From assembly GCA_015487905.1 (NCBI GenBank), contig WFOX01000040.1:1-9558 (forward strand): 9,558 nt of DNA. Reading direction: 5' to 3'. Shown in pieces: positions 1-3,845 of this stretch (the first letter of the stretch is position 1; each line of letters starts with the position of its first letter). The notes under the pieces are model-generated. The model saw only the letters and a program-made list of their open reading frames with translations, ran no database searches and was not told the origin of the DNA. Position numbers and translations under genes: made by a program. This DNA comes from Mariprofundales bacterium. Lineage in GTDB: Bacteria > Pseudomonadota > Zetaproteobacteria > Mariprofundales > S012-25.

Positions 1-1
1 C

Positions 2-67
2 CAGCAGGTCGGCGCGCCGGTGATCATCGCCGGCCTCGTGCTCGCCTGGCTCGCCTGGAGGCGCTGA
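2..67 (+). CDS. C-terminal end of a small membrane protein (5' end outside window)
   Basis: The frame ending at the TGA at 65-67 is open to the left edge and encodes about 21 residues. A hydrophobic run (VIIAGLVLAWLAW) is followed by two arginines and the stop. This looks like a single transmembrane helix with a short positively charged tail, so the tail would be cytoplasmic by the positive-inside rule. The stop overlaps the next start as TGATG, which ties it to the compact cassette that follows. No family can be named from this fragment. It could be a small holin-like or virion membrane protein. Confidence 0.6.
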   Translation, partial: QQVGAPVIIAGLVLAWLAWRR

Positions 68-540
68 TGCCGCGCTGGGCGTGGTGGGCGCTGGGGCTGC
101 TCGTGCTCGCATCCGGTGGCGTGGGGGTGTATGTGATGACGCGAGGCATCCGCAACAACAATCCCGGCAATCTCGTGGATACGGGCATCAACTGGAAAGG
201 GCTGGATCATCCGCGCAACGACGGGCGCTATCTGCGATTCGTGGCGCCCGAATGGGGCATCCGCGCGCTCGTGCGCGTGCTCAACGCCTACTACCACCGC
301 CACGGCCTGCACACGGTGCGCGCGATCATCACGCGCTACGCACCACCGACGGAGAACGACACCGAGGCCTACATCCGCCATGTCGCGCAGGCACTCGGCG
401 TGAGTCCCGATCAGCCCTTGCCCTGGTCGCGCACGATCGTGCGCAAGCTCGTGGAGGCCATCATCAAGCACGAAAACGGCATCCAGCCCTACGATGTGGC
501 GACGATTGACAAAGGGATTGAGCTTGCGGGGGTCGTCTGA
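67..540 (+). CDS. Membrane-anchored phage lysozyme-like / structural protein (RGIRNNNPGN family)
   Basis: This is a 157-residue protein. Residues 4-24 form a tryptophan-rich hydrophobic segment (WAWWALGLLVLASGG), probably an N-terminal membrane anchor or uncleaved signal. The rest is a soluble domain with RGIRNNNPGN at 26-35, a PEWGIRAL block at 61-68, YAPPTENDT at 91-99 and a KHENG near 134-138. From memory, this motif set belongs to phage proteins annotated as structural protein or endolysin-like and thought to have a lysozyme/transglycosylase fold; I could not check this. The role would be peptidoglycan digestion during entry or lysis, and the anchor would place the domain in the periplasm. 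GGAGG at 57-61 lies five bases before the ATG and supports the start. It overlaps both neighbours by one base (TGATG). The catalytic residue is not certain. Confidence 0.75.
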   Translation: MPRWAWWALGLLVLASGGVGVYVMTRGIRNNNPGNLVDTGINWKGLDHPRNDGRYLRFVAPEWGIRALVRVLNAYYHRHGLHTVRAIITRYAPPTENDTEAYIRHVAQALGVSPDQPLPWSRTIVRKLVEAIIKHENGIQPYDVATIDKGIELAGVV

Positions 541-731
541 TGCCGTGGGAGATGATCGCGAACATGGCGATGTCCGCGCTCATGGCCGTGATGATCGTCT
601 ATTTGCGTCGCATCGCCATCGTGTTGGATCGCATTGATGGCGATGTGCGCCGGCTGGATCGCGAGGTGCAGCGGCTGGATGGTCGGCTGCACCATGTGGA
701 GGCCATGATGGAGCGGCGCGGCCATGCTTGA
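540..731 (+). CDS. Small membrane / coiled-coil phage protein
   Basis: This 63-residue protein has one hydrophobic segment at about 5-21 (MIANMAMSALMAVMIVY). A strongly charged amphipathic helix follows, with heptad-like spacing of leucine, isoleucine and valine (LDRI, VRRLDREV, LDGRL). The two arginines straight after the membrane segment suggest a cytoplasmic coiled coil, which argues against a classical inner-membrane spanin. It starts inside the upstream stop (TGATG) and overlaps the holin-like gene by eight bases. Its place between a lysozyme-like protein and a holin-like protein suggests an accessory lysis or virion membrane protein. No family is recognised with confidence. Confidence 0.65.
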   Translation: MPWEMIANMAMSALMAVMIVYLRRIAIVLDRIDGDVRRLDREVQRLDGRLHHVEAMMERRGHA

Positions 732-1104
732 GAGCTTGCTTGCCGCGCTCTTGCCCGCCGCCGGCGATGCGATCAAGGCCGCCACGCGGCGCTTCCTCGG
801 CAGCACGAGCCGGCCCAAGGCGACCACGCCCGGCGAGTGGGTGCAGATGATGCAGGCCGAGACGGAGCGGCTGCGCGTGCTCGCCGAGCTGGATAAGCCT
901 GCGAGCGAGGTGTCGCGCTGGGTGGCCGATCTCAGGGCGTCCATGCGCTACATCATCGCGCTGATCGTGACGCTTTGTGTCGTGCTCGCCGAGACCGGGG
1001 CCTTCGGGCTGCACGCCTCGCCAGGGCTTGAGCAGGCGGCAGCGAGCGTGTGGTTCTTTTTGTTCGGCGAGAGGGCCTACAGGTATATGAAGGGGGGCGA
1101 GTGA
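724..1104 (+). CDS. Holin-like protein, three-helix (gene-transfer-release) type
   Basis: The protein has 126 residues. An N-terminal hydrophobic amphipathic stretch (2-12) and a charged middle are followed by W-x-A-D-L-R-A-S at 66-73 and a hydrophobic helix at 77-94 (IIALIVTLCVVLAETGAF). A second aromatic hydrophobic stretch (VWFFLFGERAYRYMKG, 109-124) lies at the C-terminus. The final pattern W-F-F-x-F-G-E-R-A and the helix layout match the three-transmembrane holin family named after gene transfer agent release (Pfam PF11351, from memory). Such proteins are thought to form membrane lesions that release or activate the lytic enzyme. The ATG lies inside the preceding gene, and a GGAG about nine bases upstream can serve as ribosome site. 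The stop overlaps the next start as TGATG. Confidence 0.75.
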   Translation: MLESLLAALLPAAGDAIKAATRRFLGSTSRPKATTPGEWVQMMQAETERLRVLAELDKPASEVSRWVADLRASMRYIIALIVTLCVVLAETGAFGLHASPGLEQAAASVWFFLFGERAYRYMKGGE

Positions 1105-1232
1105 TGCGCATCCCGGAATGGGCATGGTGGCTGCTCGTGGCGGGGGCCGCGTGGTGGTGGATGGAGCAGCGGCAGGAGCGCTGGCGCGAGGAGCAGCGCA
1201 AGCACGGCGTGTATCTCGTGAGGGCGCAATGA
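1104..1232 (+). CDS. 42-residue single-helix membrane mini-protein
   Basis: The start at 1104 overlaps the preceding stop (TGATG) and has an AGGGGGGCG purine tract just upstream. It is preferred over an in-frame ATG at 1050, which lies deep inside the holin-like gene. The peptide begins MRIPEWAWW and has one very tryptophan-rich hydrophobic segment (residues 6-20). A highly charged Glu/Arg/Gln tail follows (EQRQERWREEQRKHG). This is a single-pass protein with a charged helical tail. It resembles a truncated inner-membrane spanin or a small virion membrane protein, but it matches no family I know. The ATGA at 1229-1232 couples it to the next gene. Confidence 0.6.
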   Translation: MRIPEWAWWLLVAGAAWWWMEQRQERWREEQRKHGVYLVRAQ

Positions 1233-1333
1233 CGCTGAAGCGGCGCGTCGCAGAGAACGCCATCGCCGCCGTGATCGCGGGCGTGCTCGTGTGGTGGATC
1301 ACGCGCCGGCTGGAGCGGGGCAGGGCGGCATGA
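1229..1333 (+). CDS. 34-residue single-helix membrane mini-protein
   Basis: The ATG sits in the ATGA overlap with the preceding stop, and GAGGG lies about five bases upstream. The 34 residues start with a basic stretch (TLKRR), continue with one hydrophobic helix (AIAAVIAGVLVWWI) and end with Arg-rich residues (TRRLERGRAA). Overlaps at both ends (ATGA at 1229 and at 1330) make it very likely that this frame is translated, despite its size. Function is unknown. Positive charge on both sides leaves the topology open. Confidence 0.55.
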   Translation: MTLKRRVAENAIAAVIAGVLVWWITRRLERGRAA

Positions 1334-1464
1334 GGCGCGCGCTGCCCGTGCTCATCGGGGCGCTCGCGCTTGTCGTGGCCTGGCGCGTGCTGCGCCACCA
1401 CGCCGCCCAGCGCGCCTTGCATGATCGCCGCGAGCGGCTCGCCGTCATGGGCGTGAGGGGGTAA
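1330..1464 (+). CDS. 44-residue single-helix membrane mini-protein
   Basis: This frame opens at the ATGA overlap with the preceding gene and runs 44 codons to the TAA at 1462-1464. It has one hydrophobic segment (ALPVLIGALALVVAW, about residues 4-18) and then a basic, histidine- and arginine-rich tail. There is no cysteine, so it cannot be a lipoprotein-type outer-membrane spanin. It is the third consecutive single-helix mini-protein in the cassette. Only three bases separate its stop from the start of the next gene. No family is recognised. Confidence 0.55.
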   Translation: MRRALPVLIGALALVVAWRVLRHHAAQRALHDRRERLAVMGVRG

Positions 1465-1467
1465 GCA

Positions 1468-1830
1468 ATGGCGCAACAGCTATGGGCCAATCCATGGGGC
1501 ACGATGGCTTATGGCCGCGCCGAGCAGGTGGCGGCAGGCAGCAAGGTGATTCTTTGCGATTTCCGCGCGCCAGAGGGCGGCGAGATCGTCGGACTCAGCC
1601 TCGGGCTTGGGATTTCGGATGTGACGCAATGGGGGCCAGCGCATTTCATCGTGCGCGTAAATGGCCAGCAGGCGGCGGAGTTCCGCGACCAGATTTCCGA
1701 CCTCTTGCGGCCCGAGTTCATGCCGATGCCATTGCAGCCCAAGGCGCGCATTGAGATTGAGGCGATCAATGGCAGCGCGGCAGCGCTGGACTTCGCCGCC
1801 ATCGCCCGCGTGGAGGTGCTGCGCGCATGA
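1468..1830 (+). CDS. Hypothetical phage protein, beta-rich, possibly jelly-roll-like
   Basis: This 120-residue protein has no membrane segment and looks mostly beta-stranded. It alternates hydrophobic and polar residues (VILCDFRAPEGGEIVGLSLGLG, HFIVRVNGQ, ARIEIEAINGS, IARVEVLRA) with glycine/proline turns between. The pattern of basal strand, 'APEGG' turn, 'RVNG' strand and 'IEIEA-N' strand recalls small single-beta-barrel virion proteins such as decoration, penton or spike proteins. This is an inference from pattern, not a recognised family. A strong GAGGGGG ribosome site sits six bases before the ATG. The stop overlaps the next start as ATGA. Its C-terminal third resembles that of the next protein. 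Confidence 0.6.
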   Translation: MAQQLWANPWGTMAYGRAEQVAAGSKVILCDFRAPEGGEIVGLSLGLGISDVTQWGPAHFIVRVNGQQAAEFRDQISDLLRPEFMPMPLQPKARIEIEAINGSAAALDFAAIARVEVLRA

Positions 1831-2252
1831 GCGTATTCCGGACTCCTCCAATAGATATAGCTGAGTTATATGCCGCGCAAACGGTCGTTCAAGCTGGCTT
1901 CGCAAAAGTGCCATTACAATCCATCAGAGAATGGAAAGATTGGGTAAAGCTCTCGTCTGGAGATATAGTGCTATCACCCGGCGTGCAATGCATATTGTTT
2001 GGCACCATTTGGCTTGTTGGAAAAGTTGCCGGTGTCTCTAGGCTATATTCTGTTGATCTTGGCAAATATATATGGGAAGCGAGCAATGAGCAACCGGCTT
2101 CTACAATCATGGTCAATACTCCAGTGCATTTCAATCCAGCGCTAGTAACAGGACGGATCCAGATACAGATAGAGACAGCAAATGGCGGCACGGTAATGGG
2201 AGGCAGCTCATCCTTTGAGGTCTCGTCCATATATCTTCTGAGGATCAGATGA
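1827..2252 (+). CDS. Hypothetical phage protein, AT-rich gene, beta-rich product
   Basis: The product has 141 residues and no clear membrane helix or enzymatic motif. It looks beta-rich, with SGDIVLSPGVQCILFGTIWLVG in the middle and GRIQIQIETANGG near the end, and closes with VSSIYLLRIR. The last strands parallel the preceding protein (ARIEIEAINGS ... IARVEVLRA), so the two may be distant paralogues or share a fold. The gene stands out in composition. It is far richer in A and T than its surroundings and uses ATA, TTA, CTA and AGA codons that neighbours avoid, which suggests recent separate acquisition. GGAGGT at 1812-1817 serves the ATG in the ATGA overlap. A receptor-binding or surface-exposed virion role is possible but unproven. 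Confidence 0.6.
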   Translation: MSVFRTPPIDIAELYAAQTVVQAGFAKVPLQSIREWKDWVKLSSGDIVLSPGVQCILFGTIWLVGKVAGVSRLYSVDLGKYIWEASNEQPASTIMVNTPVHFNPALVTGRIQIQIETANGGTVMGGSSSFEVSSIYLLRIR

Positions 2253-2326
2253 TGTCTGGCGCAGGCCATCCAGCGCATTCAAGCGCTTTGATTGTGCCCG
2301 CGCGCGGGTCTAGGATGGGGTTATGA
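2249..2326 (+). CDS. 25-codon micro-ORF coupled at both ends
   Basis: Two adjacent ATGs at 2249 and 2252 open a 25-codon frame that ends at the TGA at 2324-2326. The first ATG lies in an ATGA overlap with the preceding stop. The stop lies in a second ATGA overlap with the next start at 2323. A TGAGGA purine stretch is placed about six bases before the first ATG. The peptide (MMSGAGHPAHSSALIVPARG...) is not strongly hydrophobic and matches nothing known to me. It may only carry ribosomes across to the following gene, or it may be a genuine small protein. Confidence 0.4.
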   Translation: MMSGAGHPAHSSALIVPARGSRMGL

Positions 2327-2613
2327 GGGCGGTGCAGCGTTACGAGCGGGCCTATCATGGGCCAGACAAGCCGGTGCATTTTATCGTCGGTTTCTTTGCT
2401 GCATTCGCGTTTGGCATGACAAAGCATGATCCAACGGATGCATTCGTGATTGGCAGCACCGCAGCGATTGGTCTGGGCGCAGGCAAGGAGTTTGGCGACG
2501 CCCTGCGTGCGCGCGACTGGTCGGCATGGAGCCGCGCCGATTTCACGGCCACCGTCGCGGGTGGTGTTATTGGTGCAGGGATTGCAGCGCTTGTTCGCTG
2601 GGCAATCAGCTAA
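2323..2613 (+). CDS. YfiM/DUF2279-like small membrane protein
   Basis: The product has 96 residues. DKPVHFIVGFFAAFAFG (15-31), a glycine/alanine-rich stretch ending in GLGAGKEFGDA (50-60), DW, then DFTATVAGGVIGAGIAAL (73-90) form three hydrophobic segments. The order D-K-x-x-H-F, G-K-E-x-x-D and D-x-x-A-T-x-x-G-G-x-x-G-A is the signature of the YfiM/DUF2279 family of predicted membrane or periplasmic proteins. Phages carry members near their lysis genes. It lacks the lipobox seen in some cellular members. The biochemical role is unknown. It is the last gene of the cassette: its TAA at 2611-2613 lies just before a perfect palindrome. The start is fixed by the ATGA overlap, with a weak AGGA upstream. 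Confidence 0.7.
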   Translation: MRAVQRYERAYHGPDKPVHFIVGFFAAFAFGMTKHDPTDAFVIGSTAAIGLGAGKEFGDALRARDWSAWSRADFTATVAGGVIGAGIAALVRWAIS

Positions 2614-2616
2614 ATA

Positions 2617-2636
2617 ACCCTAGCCCGGGCTAGGGT
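2617..2636 (+). terminator. Perfect 20-bp palindrome closing the virus-like operon
   Basis: ACCCTAGCCCGGGCTAGGGT is fully self-complementary and can fold as an eight-pair stem with a CCGG tetraloop. It starts three bases after the TAA of the last cassette gene and is followed by a short C/T-rich run (CTTTCTC). This is consistent with an intrinsic terminator, though the U-tract is weak. The perfect symmetry would also fit a protein-binding site. Confidence 0.55.
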
Positions 2637-2717
2637 CTTTCTCGGGCAGGCCAAAATCGGCCTCGTCAAATCGCCCAGAATCCACGAAACAAGCCCAAGA
2701 CATAGAAAGATACCCGC

Positions 2718-2745
2718 ACGCCCCAAAACGGCGATTCTGGGGCGT
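2718..2745 (-). terminator. Hairpin downstream of the leftward regulator gene
   Basis: ACGCCCCA (2718-2725) and TGGGGCGT (2738-2745) are perfect 8-bp inverted repeats around a 12-base loop. They lie 16 bases past the stop of the leftward gene. On the minus strand the hairpin is followed by a G-rich stretch and only later by T-rich sequence. It is therefore a possible but non-canonical terminator. Confidence 0.35.
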
Positions 2746-2760
2746 CTCAGCGCGTCCTGT

Positions 2761-3303
2761 TCAGGCGCGGATCACGGCGAGCAGCCGCAGCTTGCGCTGC
2801 CGCAGCATGTGGGCCTGTTTGATGATTTGCCGCACGCGCCGATAGCTCAGGCCCACGCGCTCGGCGATCTCGGATGCGCGCATGCCGCGTTCGTGCATGG
2901 CGATGATCTCGGCATCGCGGCGCGCGCGTTTCCATGCGCGGATGAGCTTGCGCCCGTGGGCGGCCATATCTTTGGCCATGTAGATGGGCAAGCCGAAGCG
3001 TCGCGCGGCCTCGGCGAGGCCATAGCGCGCGGCTGCGCGGGCGATGCGGATGCACTTGGCGCGGCGTTGCCGTTTGGCCTCGGCGAGGTCTCGGGCGACG
3101 CGCGCGTTTTGGGCTTCGTAGGCGCGGATCATGTCCATGTGGCGGATGAGCGCGGCACGCCAGGCGTCCAGAATGCGCAGCATGGCGACGGCCACGCGCG
3201 GATCGCTGGGCATATCGTAGATTTCTTGCGCGAGGCGTTGAATGGCAAGGTTTCGTTCGTAGTGTGCTTGGGCGGTGTTTGGCGCTTGCGATTGATCCTG
3301 CAT
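2761..3303 (-). CDS. DNA-binding protein with two helix-turn-helix-like segments (probable phage or mobile-element regulator)
   Basis: This 180-residue basic protein runs leftward. The N-terminal ~75 residues are helical and mixed in charge. Residues 78-125 are strongly basic and contain YGLAEAARRFGL (94-105), which looks like a helix-turn-helix core. Residues 131-163 (IIAMHERGMRASEIAERVGLSYRRVRQIIKQ) form a clearer helix-turn-helix of the sigma-region-4 or Mor-like type, with G-M-R-A-S-E-I-A and a basic recognition helix. It probably binds DNA as a transcription regulator; repressor versus activator cannot be told. GGGAGG lies four bases before the ATG and supports the start. It is convergent with the virus-like cassette and divergent from rpoZ, so it most likely belongs to the element. 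The exact family is unknown. Confidence 0.65.
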   Translation of the reverse strand: MQDQSQAPNTAQAHYERNLAIQRLAQEIYDMPSDPRVAVAMLRILDAWRAALIRHMDMIRAYEAQNARVARDLAEAKRQRRAKCIRIARAAARYGLAEAARRFGLPIYMAKDMAAHGRKLIRAWKRARRDAEIIAMHERGMRASEIAERVGLSYRRVRQIIKQAHMLRQRKLRLLAVIRA

Positions 3304-3364
3304 GATGCCTCCCGTTGCAGGTGAAATCGGCGCTCATGCGAAAGCGATGCATGAACGCCTCGGC

Positions 3365-3376
3365 GCAAGCGCTTGC
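3365..3376. promoter_or_regulatory. Perfect 12-bp palindrome, candidate operator
   Basis: GCAAGCGCTTGC is fully symmetric and sits directly downstream of the candidate minus-strand -10 element. It is in a position where a bound dimer could block transcription of the HTH gene. Autoregulation is an inference from position only. Confidence 0.3.
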
Positions 3377-3404
3377 AGCATAGCGCAAAAATCGCGCAGG
3401 ACAA
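3377..3404 (-). promoter_or_regulatory. Candidate sigma-70-like promoter for the leftward HTH gene
   Basis: Read on the minus strand, TTGTCC (3404-3399) and TATGCT (3382-3377) are separated by 16 bases. Each matches the sigma-70 consensus in four or more positions. The promoter points at the HTH gene, whose ATG lies about 75 bases further on. The 12-bp palindrome at 3365-3376 falls at or just after the expected transcription start. A motif guess only. Confidence 0.35.
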
Positions 3405-3421
3405 GCAAAAGCAAAATGACG

Positions 3422-3437
3422 CATAATGTGGATTATG
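3422..3437. promoter_or_regulatory. CATAAT-4nt-ATTATG dyad, candidate binding site
   Basis: Two perfect 6-bp half sites flank GTGG in the AT-rich core of the divergent region. CATAAT also resembles a -10 element on the plus strand, but no good -35 lies at the correct distance. It may be an operator controlling either direction. Confidence 0.3.
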
Positions 3438-3557
3438 TAAAATATTGGATGTGGGACTGGATGGGGCTGCTTGTGCCGCAGCAGCGCGGGCATAGCATGC
3501 CTCCCCTTGCGAAGGCTTTTGCTTCGCGGTGAATCCTGATTTGCTGAGGAGTCCACG

Positions 3558-3824
3558 ATGGCTCGCGTGACGATTGAGGATTGCGTGCGTCGGTATCCGA
3601 ACCATTACGAGCTCACGATCCTTGCCTCCAAGCGTGCGCGGCAACTGCTCGCGGGCATGCCGCCGCTCATTGAAGTGAAGAAAAAGGAAAAACCCACCGT
3701 GATCGCACTGCGCGAAATCGCGGCGGGCAAGCTCACATGGGAAGTCTATGAGCGGCTGGAAGCACGCCTGCGCGAGCAGCGCGAGCAAGCCGAAGCCTTG
3801 GGGATTGGTGAGCACGCCCACTAA
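3558..3824 (+). CDS. rpoZ: RNA polymerase omega subunit
   Basis: The 88-residue product is close to the usual omega length (about 70-91). It starts MARVTIEDCVRRYPNHYELTI and carries the signature RAR (26-28) and the strongly conserved ALREIAAGKL (50-59). A charged helical tail (LEARLREQREQAEALG) ends it. Omega wraps the C-terminal part of the beta-prime subunit, aids assembly of RNA polymerase, and in proteobacteria forms part of a ppGpp-binding site. This gives a functional link to spoT just downstream. GAGGAG at 3546-3551 lies six bases before the ATG. The lysine run VKKKEKP (40-46) is slightly unusual. gmk, its common upstream partner, is absent here. Confidence 0.93.
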   Translation: MARVTIEDCVRRYPNHYELTILASKRARQLLAGMPPLIEVKKKEKPTVIALREIAAGKLTWEVYERLEARLREQREQAEALGIGEHAH

Positions 3825-3845
3825 AAACCGCGCGGCGCCCTTCCC

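Larger units (their letters stand above)
2614..2760. other. Intergenic junction with several inverted repeats
   Basis: This 147-base gap separates the rightward cassette from the leftward regulator gene. I see no plausible gene in it. Besides the palindrome at 2617-2636 it holds a small GGCC-6nt-GGCC hairpin (2649-2662) and the 8-bp hairpin at 2718-2745. CGCCCAGAATC at 2672-2682 also has an imperfect inverted copy at 2733-2744. The stretch could hold terminators for the two convergent units, or a recombination or attachment site. No tRNA or integrase target is recognisable. Confidence 0.5.
3304..3557. promoter_or_regulatory. Divergent regulatory region between the HTH gene and rpoZ
   Basis: These 254 bases hold no gene I can support. 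They are locally richer in A and T (about 3385-3445) than the flanks, as expected for promoters. There are dyads at 3334-3354 (TCATGC-9nt-GCATGA), 3365-3376 (perfect 12-bp palindrome), 3422-3437 (CATAAT-4nt-ATTATG) and 3509-3527 (GCGAAG-7nt-CTTCGC). The last lies in the presumed rpoZ leader. A possible rpoZ promoter is TTGTGC (3471-3476) with TAGCAT (3493-3498) and a 16-base spacer, but it is weak. Confidence 0.5.

Noticed and set aside
540..1464. A Rz/Rz1-type spanin pair among the small membrane genes
   Set aside because: No frame has a lipobox cysteine, and no inner-membrane protein has a periplasmic domain of spanin length.
580..1476. A 298-codon open frame on the minus strand
   Set aside because: It lies across the coupled chain of plus-strand genes with good ribosome sites. 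The translation is rich in Arg, Pro, His and Ala, as expected for a GC-rich shadow.
3509..3527. GCGAAG-7nt-CTTCGC hairpin as a terminator upstream of rpoZ
   Set aside because: It has no T-run after it and sits just before the rpoZ ribosome site, so a leader structure is more likely than termination.
3302..3532. A 76-codon plus-strand frame in the divergent region
   Set aside because: It has no ribosome site, mixed composition and no known motif, and it covers the likely promoters and dyads.
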